A stretch of DNA of 64,000 nt from Kuschelorhynchus macadamiae. Taxonomy: Eukaryota; Arthropoda; Insecta; Coleoptera; Curculionidae. The first letter of the stretch is position 1; each line of letters starts with the position of its first letter. The notes under the pieces were generated by a model. It saw only the letters and a program-made list of their open reading frames with translations. It was not told the origin of the DNA and made no database searches. The stretch spans positions 1,426,001 to 1,490,000 of the forward strand of contig JAUTXW010001355.1 of the NCBI GenBank assembly GCA_030620095.1, read 5' to 3'. Of the stretch, positions 17,485 to 27,700 are shown piece by piece. The position numbers were made by a program, and so were the translations under genes.

Positions 17485-18718
17485 TGAACATATTAAACGT
17501 AAACGAAAAGCTTTATGTAGACAATTCCATCGTCAGTTCTGAGCTTCACACATATCAACCATATATTTCTTCAAAATTCGATTACAATGATGAAATAAGG
17601 ATCCCAATTCAAGAACTCGATGCTTACACTCTACCATCAGATAGTTTACTTTATATCGAAGGAAAATTAACTAATACAGAAGGTAAATATAAGAAAGAAT
17701 TGCTATTTATTAACAATGGTATAGCCTTTTTGTTCAGAGAAATCCGCTATGAACTAAACGGAATTACTATAGATTCAATAAGAAATGTTGGATTAGCATC
17801 AACCTTAAAAAGCTACCTTTCTCACAATACCAACGAAAGTTTAAAACTGGAAAATGCAGGTTGGTTTCCACATCGGAAAGAAGGTGATACAATTTTAGTT
17901 GATAATGATGGAAAATTCTCCGTATCCATACCACTAAAAATGCTTTTAGGATTTTTTGAAGATTACAGAAAAATTATTATGAATATGAAACAGGAATTGG
18001 TTCTTATTAGATCAACTGATGATTTAGATGGTGTTATTTTCAAAGAAGATCCGGCACACCTTGTTACTGCTCATGAAACTCCATTGGTTACTTTAGATAA
18101 AATTTATTGGAAAGTTCCTCACATTCTAGTTGATATGCCACAACAACTTGCTCTATCAAAAATATTAGAATCAAATAAAGATATATTGATAGGATTCAGG
18201 AGTTGGGAACTTGTTGAATATTCTTCTCTAACCGAAACAACCCGTCACACATGGCCGGTAAAAACAACTAGTAAACTAGAAGCTCCTCGTCATGTTGTGA
18301 TTGGCTTTCAAGAAAACAGAAAAGGGAAAATTGTTAAGGATATGAGTAAATTTGACAATATTACCTTGTCAAATATTAGAGTATATTTAAATTCTGAAAG
18401 ATATCCTTATCACGATTTGTACTTAAATTTCGAAGAAAACAAATTTTCTGCTTTATACGAAATGTTTGCCAACTTTAGTCTTCCTATGGTGTTCCAAATG
18501 AACCCATTTTTAATCCTGAACAATTCAAAAATATTAGTCCTATTACACATATTGATTGCTCACATCAAAAAGAAACAATTCAAACGGGATCCGTAGTAAT
18601 GAGAATTGAATTTGAGACACACAATGCAATTAAAAAAGATACTTCTGCTTATTGTCTTATTTTACATGACAAATTATTTAGCTACAACCCTCTTACTAAA
18701 ATTGTGAAACAATTATAA
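17484..18718 (+). pseudogene. major capsid protein (double jelly roll, hexon-like), frameshifted in its last quarter
   Basis: Main shell protein. From the ATG at 17484 the frame runs 370 codons to 18596. It contains segments I associate with Polinton major capsid proteins: FINNGIAFLFREIRYELNG, the LVLIRSTDDLDGV strand and TRHTWPVKTTSKLEAPRHVV. From about 18480 the residues lose that character, and an adjacent frame carries the conserved ending to a stop at 18716-18718, indicating a small indel there. Total length of about 410 codons is slightly short of typical. Start overlaps the upstream stop. Assignment is firm from gene order and motifs even though this copy could not make a complete capsid subunit. 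Confidence 0.88.
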
Positions 18719-18787
18719 ACTTTATCCCCACTATTTTCATATTTCGATTTAATTTAAAGAAATTTTCAAAAGCTTTTAGTTTTAGTC

Positions 18788-18913
18788 ATGACATCAAAAC
18801 TACAACTACAAATTGAAAAATTTATTTTTAAAATTAATCAACTGAAAGAAGAAATTGCAAATTATTCATGTAAAAAAAGTCTCATTGAAAAATTTGCTGC
18901 TTTGAAAATATGA
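18788..18913 (+). CDS. 41-residue helical ORF upstream of the VDIQGF-type gene
   Basis: ATG at 18788, stop TGA at 18911-18913. Sequence is helix-prone and amphipathic with regularly spaced Ile/Leu/Phe and Lys/Glu. Its stop overlaps the next start in an ATGA arrangement (ATG at 18910), which argues that it is a real, translated leader gene. No homologue recognised. Confidence 0.45.
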   Translation: MTSKLQLQIEKFIFKINQLKEEIANYSCKKSLIEKFAALKI

Positions 18914-19358
18914 GATTGGTTATAGATATTCAAGGATTCAAGGATGAAAAAAATAAATTTATACCGAAAGAGCTTGCAGCTTTTGATGGTTATGAAATGA
19001 CTCATTACATTTTTAAAAAGCCTTTTCCAATGGAGTTTCTTTCACCTGATTGTCACAAGCAGGCGGTATGGTTAACGAAAAATTATCATTGTATACATTG
19101 GAATAATGGATTTAGTCCATTACATCATTTCCAAAAATAATTGAAACACTTACGAAGAAAGCAGATTTTGTTTTTGTAAAAGGAAGCGAAAAAAAGGATT
19201 TTATACAGAAATATTCTAAAAAGCCTGTGATTGAAATAGATGAACAACCAGCGCTAAAACTAATGGAACCAAAATGCTTCTATCATTCAAAATCACCTTG
19301 TATGTGTGCTTTGACAAATGTGTTATTTTTATATGACAATTGTTTTATGAATGAATAA
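18910..19358 (+). pseudogene. conserved arthropod-Polinton protein (VDIQGF type), frameshifted
   Basis: The first frame (18910-19140) starts MRLVIDIQGFKDEKNKFIPKELA, a very recognisable N terminus of an unassigned protein widespread in insect Polinton copies. The pattern (hydrophobic strand, V-D-x-Q-G-F, then charged) would suit an RNase H-like fold, but catalytic residues are not established. After 19138 the coding signal moves to another frame (DFVFVKGSEKKDFI, CFYHSKSPCMCALTNV) and ends at 19356-19358. A one-base shift near 19138 is the likely cause. It overlaps the 41-residue ORF by ATGA and is the last plus-strand gene. Confidence 0.65.
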
Positions 19359-19384
19359 AAATATAAAAAAACTTAATTACCTTT

Positions 19385-19660
19385 TTATTTTGCATTAACC
19401 AACCATGATTGAATACAATTAATATGATACCTTAAATCTAATTTTCTAAATTCATTTAAAAGTTCATACTCATTTTTATATTTTAAACAATCATTACAAA
19501 ATTTAGCGGCTAATTTACATTGTTCCATTCGATCTATATTATTAACATATGCTGACAAATCTTGTGCTTCTGCGTCTTCTTCGCCTACAATTGATAAATA
19601 TTGGAAGTATGCAGCAGATATAATAAACTCTTCATACATTTCAGTAACCATTTGCTCCAT
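19385..19660 (-). CDS. small paralogous protein C of the right-end trio
   Basis: 91 residues. It shares with its two neighbours a helical layout with a C-x2-C or CNDC-type pair, then a Tyr/Phe-rich helix and a closing helix ending in a Leu/Trp/Ile-rich motif (ELLNEFRKLDLRYHINCIQSWL). Pairwise identity by eye is low, but the spacing of Cys, Leu-x2-Phe and the terminal helix corresponds. Function unknown; the frame is intact. Confidence 0.6.
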   Translation of the reverse strand: MEQMVTEMYEEFIISAAYFQYLSIVGEEDAEAQDLSAYVNNIDRMEQCKLAAKFCNDCLKYKNEYELLNEFRKLDLRYHINCIQSWLVNAK

Positions 19661-19677
19661 TGTAAATATTATTAAAT

Positions 19678-19968
19678 TTATTCTTCCTTTTCAATTTCTT
19701 GAAGAATAGTATCCTCGTCAATAAATTGCTTCAAGTCTTTTAAATAGTAACCAAAGCCAATATCTTTTAGATCTTGAATAAGTTGAAAAAAATTTAATGT
19801 TTCAAAGTATTTGTTGCAACAGAGGGCAGCCTTTACGAATTCCGCAGATTGATTACAATAAAAGTCTATCCACTCCGGACCACTTGCCATACAATATGAG
19901 AAATAGGTTTTTGAAAGATTACTAAATTTCTCCTCTAATAATTTAACTGCAATCAGCAACTCAGCCAT
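19678..19968 (-). CDS. small paralogous protein B of the right-end trio
   Basis: 96 residues starting MAELLIAVKLLEEKFSNL. The pattern AALCCNKYFETLNFFQLIQDLKDIGFGYYLKDLKQFI lines up with the corresponding regions of the flanking two genes. Acidic C terminus. Spacing is 17 bp to the next gene's start and 5 bp from the preceding stop, so the three are probably one transcription unit. Function unknown. Confidence 0.6.
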   Translation of the reverse strand: MAELLIAVKLLEEKFSNLSKTYFSYCMASGPEWIDFYCNQSAEFVKAALCCNKYFETLNFFQLIQDLKDIGFGYYLKDLKQFIDEDTILQEIEKEE

Positions 19969-19973
19969 TTCAT

Positions 19974-20363
19974 TTATTTAACATAATATTTTAAATATGT
20001 AGGGGGACGTCTCTTGCGAATAGGATTAACTTTCCTTGATAATACCTGTTTTTTATCTTCGTATAATTGAAACCTCTTTTGGGTTGCAATAATAGCAGGT
20101 ATAAATTGGCAATCTTCTCCTATAAATTCTATTAGGTGGCTTAATTCTCCTACAAAGTATGATTTCCCAAATGTATTGAAAAACGTAGTAAGGCTTATAA
20201 TTCCTTCTAAATAATCATCACAACAGTCAATTGCTTCCAAATAATCTCGTTTCAGTGGATAAAACAGCTTGGTGTATTCATCTTTCGAAATCACTTCAAA
20301 GAAATTGAGATATTTAACTTTTAACTGTCTGATAGTTGTAGTTAATTTTTCGCGATTACACAT
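19974..20363 (-). CDS. small paralogous protein A of the right-end trio, with basic C-terminal tail
   Basis: 129 residues from the ATG at 20363. Core DYLEAIDCCDDYLEGIISLTTFFNTFGKSYFVGELSHLI corresponds to the CC..Y...L..FF..F...Y....L..LI pattern of the next gene. It has an extra C-terminal basic region (KKQVLSRKVNPIRKRRPP) that could be a nuclear-localisation or DNA-binding tail. A minus-strand TATAAAAC (plus 20398-20405) lies about 35 bp before the ATG. First gene of the minus-strand right-end block. Confidence 0.6.
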   Translation of the reverse strand: MCNREKLTTTIRQLKVKYLNFFEVISKDEYTKLFYPLKRDYLEAIDCCDDYLEGIISLTTFFNTFGKSYFVGELSHLIEFIGEDCQFIPAIIATQKRFQLYEDKKQVLSRKVNPIRKRRPPTYLKYYVK

Positions 20364-20397
20364 AATTCACTTATTACTTGACACATTTTTTCTTTTT

Positions 20398-20405
20398 GTT
20401 TTATA
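20398..20405 (-). promoter_or_regulatory. TATA box of the right-end minus-strand block
   Basis: TATAAAAC on the minus strand, 35 bp upstream of the ATG at 20363. A further TATAAATA lies at 20501-20508 on the same strand. Confidence 0.45.
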
Positions 20406-20530
20406 CAAAATTGGTGGAAAAATTCAAAAATAACTTTTTACGCAACTCGAGCACAGCTTAGTAAATGTGCCTCGGCATACTAAAATGATCATGATGCACC
20501 TATTTATAAGACTTAAGAATGCAAAATCAA

Positions 20531-21176
20531 ATGTGGGAGAACAAAGAGAAAAAATTAAAAATATGATGCGAATGAGAATAAAAGGGGAGGAAGTTAAGAA
20601 TGAGGGACATGAGAGAGAGGAAGAGGAGGAGGAGGAGGCGCTCCCCTATTATAACTACTTTCAATGTACGAATAAAAAAGAAGTTATTAGAATTTGCAAA
20701 CCTACTGCTCAAAACTGTTTTGGCAAATGGTGTATTTAACGTTTTGCGGTGATCAAATTAAGGTACTAAGGAAGGACTGAGTTTTTGAATTTCACATGAT
20801 ACTAAATTGAGTTCTTAACATATAAAAAATGAATAAAATGCCTACGATATGTTATCTGTGAAACTAAGCATATTTTTTACTTGGTACCTTATAAATATAA
20901 ATAAACTTACCTACAAAAAGTTATTTAATTAATATTTAATGATTGTTTTTTGATGTTTTCACACGCTGTATAACTAATCATTGTTTATTATTTACTATAA
21001 GAAATATTGCCAGTCTACTTAAATAGGTATTTATTAAGGACACTACTGAGTAGCTTCAACTGTCATTACTCCACAAAACTCCAAATAACATTTAGACATA
21101 AAAAATCCTCTTAACTCAAGGAAAAACACGAAATAGAACTAAAGCTACATGAGTAATAAAAAAACAAGAAAAAAGG
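20531..21176. other. Polinton right flank, purine-rich and AT-rich, no gene
   Basis: 20560-20640 is rich in GAGGAG-type repeats on the plus strand, giving a 90-codon artefact frame (20467-20739). From 20750 the sequence is plain AT-rich DNA with no frame. The Polinton's right terminus must lie near here but I see no duplicate of its left flank. Confidence 0.5.
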
Positions 21177-22212
21177 TCATCCATAGACAAGGTCTTCAAA
21201 ACGTTGTCCATTAATTTCATGGCACATACGAATTCTGTTATGAAACTCTTGCAAAATGTTTTCCATCTGCCTTGGAGTTATTTCTTCTATCGCTCTTGTA
21301 ATTCGATTAATAAGGTCCGCACGATTTTCTAATAGTGTTTTGTAGACCTTTTGTTTAATGCAGCTCCAATATGAAAAATCAAACGGGGTAAGGTCAGGCG
21401 ATCTCGCCGGCCATCTGACTGGCCCATTTGACTATCCAATTGACGCCGAATTTTTCTCTCAGGTAGTTAGTCACTACTCTGGAATTGTGTGCAGGTGCCC
21501 CATCTTGCTGAAAATATACTTGATTGTGATAAACAATGGCTAAATTCTCCATAAAATTCTCTATTGTATTTTGGAGGAATTGCAATTAATGTTCTGCATT
21601 CAGGGGCTCATCAAAAAAAATAGGACCCATTTTTGGAGTTCCTAGTACTTCAAAACAGACGTTAACACCAAATCTTTCTTGGAATGTTCCTTCCCTTACC
21701 AAGTGGGGATTTTCGACAGCCCAGTACCTAGTGTTATTGCGGTTAAACATTCCCATATTGGTAAATCGGGATTCATCTGAAAAAAGAATTACTGTCCGGA
21801 AATTGGGCCGTCTTTGTAGCATATCAAAATGCCAGTTGCAAAATTCCAGTCTTCTCTAATAATCCGCTTCATATAAGTGGTGATGGATTTGGTATTTGAA
21901 TAAAATTTTTCGTGCACTTTCGCGGCCAATTCCAATTTCACTGCATATTTGTCGTATTGATATAGTAGGATCGATTGCTATACAAGCCAGTGTATTAATT
22001 TCAGCCTTTTCACTAACTATGAAATTCTCGCCTGGCGGATTCCCTTCCGATTTTAAATACTTTTCCAACCAAGGAATGTATGACTCTGATGGATATCGGC
22101 GATTCGGAAACCGCTGTACGTATAATGCTCTGGCTTCCTTGCAATTTTTTCTAGTTTCTCCGTATATCATTATCATATCAATTTGTTCTTCACGAGTAAA
22201 ATATATTTTCAA
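21177..22212 (-). pseudogene. mariner-like DDE transposase (DUF4817 helix-turn-helix type), broken
   Basis: Cut-and-paste transposase relic. The N-terminal frame (22212-21856) has a helix-turn-helix region with FPNRRYPSESYIPWLEKYL and a second one ending IGIGRESARKILFKYQIH. The DDE part follows in another frame (21822-21586): FSDESRF contains the first catalytic Asp. A TAA at 21586-21588 interrupts it. The next piece has VYFQQDGAPAHNS with the second Asp. A one-base shift near 21400 then moves it into the frame encoding RSPDLTPFDFSYW, where the third Asp lies, ending at 21177. So there are at least one stop and two shifts. Flanks the Polinton on the right. No terminal repeats identified. Confidence 0.85.
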
Positions 22213-22794
22213 TAATTAAAATTTAGAAGAAAATCTCGAAAAACGTATTACTTATAATTACCGTTTAACTCTCAAAGCGAACCATCTGCATATTATAAGA
22301 ACGATGGCCATATACTTATATATTTTTTTCAAAGCCACCTTAGTTCAGAAATTTAATATTTGTTATTTATCAGCCTAAGCGTTAAAAAGGTAATTGCACA
22401 GTTCAATTGGAAATATCTCGACAAGTATTTGATATAGGTATAGGGTATAATACACAAAAGTATTTGAAATTGTGTGAAGATTTAGATGTTGAGTTGGTTT
22501 ATAGGTCCTATTACAATAAAACGAGAAAATATCGTTTAAAGGCGATTTCTCACTACGTTTCCGGGTAAACCAGGAGTATCCTAATTGTCACATTAGATGC
22601 AATGAGTTGCATAACAAACACTATTTACAGTATTAAATTGGAACTATCTTCATTTGTTTTTCCAAAAAACTGAATTATTTATTGACATTTTTAAAGTTTC
22701 ATTCGCCATTTTCTCGAAAGCTATCAGGAATTGATATAGGGTATGCTACATGTTTTATGTTTAGAATTTAGTGTAGAATTCAAAAATAAATTAT
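22213..22794. other. intergenic, nothing recognised
   Basis: AT-rich sequence without frames over 60 codons, clear repeats or transposon ends. Confidence 0.5.
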
Positions 22795-22984
22795 TATACA
22801 GGGTGTTCCATTGAAAATATTAAAGTTGATAGTATTTCCGGTTAAACTGGAAACGGCAGTCGATTGTTTATACAGCGAAAATCTACCTCATAAGTAACCA
22901 TATATCACTGTAAAATTTTATGTTAATAGTACTTATCTTAAAAAAGTTACAGCCTTGTTATTAATTTCGTGGTCACCCGGTATA
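22795..22984. mobile_element. 190-bp MITE-like element with short inverted ends
   Basis: The left end TATACAGGGTG and right end CACCCGGTATA are inverted copies with one mismatch and contain the TA dinucleotides expected of a mariner-type insertion. No coding capacity. Resembles short non-autonomous mariner derivatives in insects. Confidence 0.55.
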
Positions 22985-24229
22985 CCAATTTAGTAATAAC
23001 CTTAATGCATAATATAGAGGGTCAAAAGGCAATGACTGCAAATATTTTGACAGATAATTAACAGGTAAAAGTACAAGTAAATTGGAACAAAAGAAGTCTT
23101 ATATAACAGGGAGTCAACATTCCAGGGCTGCTTTGGCGTTAGAGTTATTTTAAAATTTACAGTTTAGAAAACCAATGCTTTTAAATAAATAAATTATAAG
23201 AAATTAATTAAAAGCAATTATAATGTTTGTAATTATGCACATAATAGTAACACACTAACGAAAACTACATGCACGTCAACGACGAATCAAGTTCTTTTCA
23301 AACTACACGGTAGAAAAAATTAAGAAAATTAGTTCGTTAGAATTACGTTTCCTGTTTTTCGTACTCATTGATAGTGCTGCTAATGGTATTTTATCGTTCT
23401 TTTATCTAAAAATCTTTTCACTACTTGTCAGTTTACAGTAGCAAAAACAATTTGTGCGCCAAGTAACGATTATTCTGTGTTACCGAATTATGGGTCATTT
23501 AATGGTTAAATCTTTTTTTTAACTATTTTAAGCGAGAACCTTAATTATTGAATTAATAATGATGTCGTTACTAGTTTTGGATAAAAAACTGATTACATTA
23601 TTTAGTACATTTCTTAAATTACACGGTTATTCAAAGTTTTTTTACCTTGAGTGATCCGTATTTTCCCGCATTAAAATATTTGTAGTCTTTTCCATTTATT
23701 ATATTTCACTTTGCTTGACATAGGGAAAGTTTCATTACGAGGAAAGTCCTGTTAAAAGGGTTTTACCGATCTTTGACTCAAGTATCCGGAAATTACCTTA
23801 TAATAGATAGTTTTCTTAAGAAAAGAGACAATTTATATAGGTATTTAAGGTCACCGTTCTTTTAAATAGTCTTATTGCACTTGCACAAATAAGATTTATG
23901 ACAATACATCTGTTTGATTCCTATAACTAAAGTTAATTTAGATTGGGACCAATAAATGCTTTTTCATCTCTTCAGCTTTTTTCTGTGCATTTTTTAAAAT
24001 CTAGATCGAACATACTTACATGCATGCACACATTCATTTACGTACCATACCTACTCAAATAAAATTCCTGCTTATATCCCACTATACCATATTTTATTTT
24101 AAATTATTTCTTTTTGTAATTCATAATTTTTATTATTTTTAGTATACATAACGTTGTTGACATATTCTTTAAAAAACAAATGATGCCGTTTATTATTTTC
24201 CTACATAAAAAATTATTCAATGAAATGGG
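22985..24229. other. AT-rich intergenic with one dispersed-repeat end
   Basis: No gene. Around 23720-23760 the motif AAGTTTCATTACGAGGAAAGTCCTGTTAAAAGG matches one end of the dispersed repeat family described below (also at 40330 and 54270), so this is probably the far end of the copy at 24230-24665. Confidence 0.4.
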
Positions 24230-24665
24230 ACTTTACCGCATTTTTAGACTGTTTTTGTTTTCAAATTAAAATTTTACCAGTTAATCTTTCTGTAACAGTT
24301 GGTTTATATGCAAAATTTCAAGTAAATTGCATATGTAGTTTTTGATACTGATTGGTTAAATATTTCATTATGCCACCATTTTGTTTCGCCAAAATTGTAT
24401 CAGTTTATCCTTACATCACACTTAATTTTTGTGAAAAATTTGGGCTCAATTGGATACGTAGTTTTTTAAATACGATTTTTTCTTAAATATTCTTTTTGAA
24501 TGCCAATTTGTGCCGCCAATTTGGATTTTCGCCAAAATGTGACCATTTCATCCTCATATGACATCTGATTTTTGGTCAAATTTGACGTAAATCGAAGAAG
24601 TGGTTTTTGAGCAATGCCCCATACAGACAGACAGACCGACGGAAATGGAAAAACAGGATTTTAGG
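24230..24665 (-). repeat. dispersed repeat family, copy 1 (minus)
   Basis: Contains GCCACCATTTTGTTTCGCC, GCCGCCAATTTGG and ATACAGACAGACAGACCGACGG, the reverse complement of the family's ATGGCGGC units and of its CGGTCTGTCTGTCTG leader. Decayed by about a fifth. Confidence 0.7.
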
Positions 24666-25014
24666 TTTGTTGTAGAAATTGCCGGTGAGTTTCGGTAAAA
24701 AATTCTGGAGGGTAAAAGGGTTGTATCCTGAAAAAATTACACCTGTAGATTTTTCAAAAATTGGTTTAGTTTCATTGCTGATATTTGTCATAGTATACCG
24801 TGTACCAAATTTGATTTAACAGTTCCTAGATATGTAACAAGTGTATAAAAAAACGAAAAAGTTACATTTTAACACTCTTTGCTTTTGCTATTTGGATTTG
24901 CTGAGTCCTCAGTATATCATATGTTTTTTTTTTTATTTTTATGATATTAAAAACGTCTTAAAATGTTGGACTTAAATCAATTTATACTCTATTTAGACTG
25001 GCCCAACGCGAAAA

Positions 25015-25740
25015 TTATTACTTCCCTCGTAAAAATCGTGAAAAAATCATCCTCTGAGATTGTTTCAGATCTTTACATTTCAGGGTCCCTAAATGCCGAA
25101 AAACATGTTTTCTCAATTCTCTCGGTCTGTCTGTCTGCCGGTCGGTCTTTTTGCGGCATAGCTAAAAAACTACTTACCTGATTGACTTCAAATTATGGTC
25201 AAAAATTAAGGGTCATACAGAGATGGTTACATTTCGGTAAAAATCCAACATGGTGAAACAAAATGGCGGCCTAATGAAATGTTTAAAAAAATTGTTACTA
25301 AAGAACTACTTATCCAATTTACCTCAAATTTTCGCTCTGTCTGTCAGTTCGCAGCATAGCTTACAAACTACTTACGATTGTCTTCAAATTTTGGTTAAAA
25401 ATGAATGGTCATGATATTTTTGTAAAAATCCAATATGGCTCAACAAGATAGCGGCCTGGTGAAACGTTACACCATTTTTACTAAAAAACTAATTTTCCAA
25501 TTAACCTCAAATTTTGCAGAAAAATCAAGTGTTACATAAGAATTAACTGGTTAAATTTTGGTATGAATCCAAGAATGCAAAACAAAATGGACTGAGTAAA
25601 ATATTTTTAAAAATCAGCCTGAAAAAACTACTTATTAGGTTAATTTCAATTTTAAAAATTAAGAGTTATATAGAGATAAACTGGTGAATTTGTGGTACAA
25701 AAGTAGCACCCTTAAAAGAATAAAATAATGCCATTTACTT
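25015..25740 (+). repeat. dispersed repeat family, copy 2 (plus)
   Basis: Starts ACTTCCCTCGTAAAAATCGTG, then GGGTCCCTAAATGCCG, GGTCTGTCTGTCTGCCGGTCGG, the AAAACTACTT segment and three tandem body units with AACAAAATGGCGGCC at 25259, an altered copy at 25442 and another at 25580. The 72-codon frame at 24963-25181 falls inside it and is not a gene. Confidence 0.75.
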
Positions 25741-27250
25741 AAAATATTTGGTTACTATATATGCGTGCTACTTTTGACAATTTAATGACTATGCCAAAAA
25801 ACGAGAGACGCGAAAATAATTAAAATTACATGCATCTCAAAAAAAAACACAATAAAAAATTATTGAATTGTCAAGGGTAGAATGCATATATCCAAACAAA
25901 ATATTTAAGTACATAACATTATTTTGTACTTTTTAGTGCTTTACTGACAAGCGTGTTTCTATTTTTTTAAACTATAATTTATTTTTTAGTTTTTAGTCTT
26001 AATATATTTTTAACATATTAGTGGTAATCTGTTGGACTCATCAAAACAATCCAAATGAGCCCAATTTAGAGGGTTTACAAGCTGGTATCAGCGGTACCAT
26101 TTGATAGCATCAAGCTGATCAGATCAACTCTATGGTACCATATTATTGTATTTCCGACCGAATTACTTTAGGTTAAAATCGACCGTTACCATTTAGTACT
26201 GTTCTAATCAGCTCTCTGGTACAAAATTAATATATTGTCATCCGAATTACATGTACGTCCAAAATTTCAAATTGATATAACAATTAGAAGTAGCTTAAAA
26301 TCGACTTCCTAAATTTGCTTTCATACATAGTTACATACAAGTGAAGCTAATTAAAGCGTGCTAACAAAAGTTACCATAAAAGCGTTGAATATACTTTGTT
26401 GCTCTGATGAATTCCAAATCAAGCCAGTAAAAAACAAACAAAAAACAAACAAGAGTATTCCCAAAAATGTTGTTTTTTTTTTCAAAAATCTCAAAAATTA
26501 AGCAACATTTCTAATTTTCTCGTTAGTAAGTTTTACAGTGCGTAGCTCTTTAAACGTTAGTTAAATTTCTCTCTATCTCTCACCGTTTCTGAGATACCAA
26601 TCGTGAACGTGGAATTTGTTGCACCGTGTATATAAAGGGTACATTAATTATGTATTTTTTGGATTCCCACTATACGAATGACCACTGATAAAGAAAAAAC
26701 ATACAATTATCCATAATTTTATTAAAAAAGTACCTAGATTTTTAAATGTGTTCGGATTATTTGTCGCGTTTAGACTGATAAACAAAAATCTTTTTTGGCA
26801 TATTTGCCTCAATCAATTTAAATGTTATTAAGTTTCGAAAAAGACAAAAAAGATTTGTATTGTCAAGTACGTAGATATTTTAATAGGACCTGACAAAGTT
26901 AATAAGTACTCCCATGAAATACAGAAACAGAAATCAGAAATCCAAAATTGTATTAATTTTTAAATTGTCCTTAAAGAAGCCAAAACATTTATAAAAGTCG
27001 ATGTTTTCAAAAAGAGTGTGTAATCAGAGAAGAAAAGTGCATGCCTTTAGAGAAAAAAATAATTTCTCAAAAAATAACTCAGACAATAAAAATTTCAGAA
27101 ATTAGTAGTTGTCCTAATTTATTAAGTATAACACTTAAAATCAAAATATTTTCAGATTTGTAAATTTAAAAGTTATGGCTGTTTAAATTGCTGTTAAGTT
27201 TTAGGGAATTGCACTTTAATGGTGACGCAGTTTAGATTAGAGATAATTTT
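25741..27250. other. AT-rich intergenic, nothing recognised
   Basis: No frame above 60 codons and no recognisable family. Sequence between 26440 and 26480 is A-rich low complexity. Confidence 0.5.
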
Positions 27251-27630
27251 GACCCGTTTTATCTTGAGACACTACCTTATCTCAGAAATTATACTAGATA
27301 GAGCGAAAAGTTAAAGTCGAGTATTTAATATTTTTATATATACAGGGTAGGGCGTTTTTCGTGGGCAACTTTCGTGTTTTAAATGAGACATCCTGTATAT
27401 TTATACGTATTCATATAGCGCTATACATGACGCGTTCAACCATACATAACTTGATGAATTTGTGATGCAAAGTTTTGGATTTATTGAAATGTATCATCAT
27501 TATTTGGTAGATTTTTGGACCGTTATATTTAAGGAAAAATAAATCGTGGGCTCTCTGTTGAAGTTGTTGCTCCTGTCGGTGAATGTTTGTTTCTTTTCTA
27601 GGATTTTCAACAACTTTCCTGTTTTTTTCA

Positions 27631-27700
27631 ACTTGGTTAAACTGCTCTGCTGATGAAGTCTAATAAGACTGAAACACGTGTAGCGCGGTTAACAAACTTC
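27631..27700 (+). ncRNA. hammerhead-ribozyme-like motif
   Basis: CTGATGA at 27650-27656, a perfect 5-bp stem AGTCT/AGACT (27657-27661 with 27666-27670, loop AATA), GAAA at 27671-27674, a palindromic CACGTG (27675-27680) and TA. The order CUGANGA - stem II - GAAA - stem III - NUH is that of the type I hammerhead core, including the very short stem III seen in retroelement hammerheads. A distal stem I could form from GTTAA (27636-27640) and TTAAC (27689-27693). The base pair next to the core on stem I is poor (G opposite G), so activity is doubtful. Confidence 0.4.

Larger units (their letters stand above)
4800..20530. mobile_element. integrated Maverick/Polinton (adintovirus-like) DNA virus, about 15.7 kb
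   Basis: The hallmark set is present: protein-primed PolB, retroviral-type integrase, FtsK/HerA-like packaging ATPase, adenovirus-type cysteine protease, single and double jelly-roll capsid proteins and a PLA2-domain virion protein. Gene blocks alternate strand (plus 5029-11700, minus 15440-11849, plus 15528-19358, minus 20363-19385). Base composition is about 70% AT. The bounds given are those of the outermost promoters I can see. I compared 4160-5030 with the reverse complement of 20380-20800 by eye and found no convincing terminal inverted repeats, so the true ends and target duplication are not established. Confidence 0.9.

Noticed and set aside
4800..20530. Terminal inverted repeats of the Polinton
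   Set aside because: I compared 4160-5030 with the reverse complement of 20380-20800. Only weak likenesses appear (TATA followed about 70 bp later by GTGC..CGAGTT; TTCTTAAG near both ends), not enough to call repeats.
20467..20739. 90-codon Lys/Glu-rich frame right of the Polinton
   Set aside because: Purine-rich low complexity with GAGGAG repeats, opposite to the neighbouring gene block and containing its promoter region.
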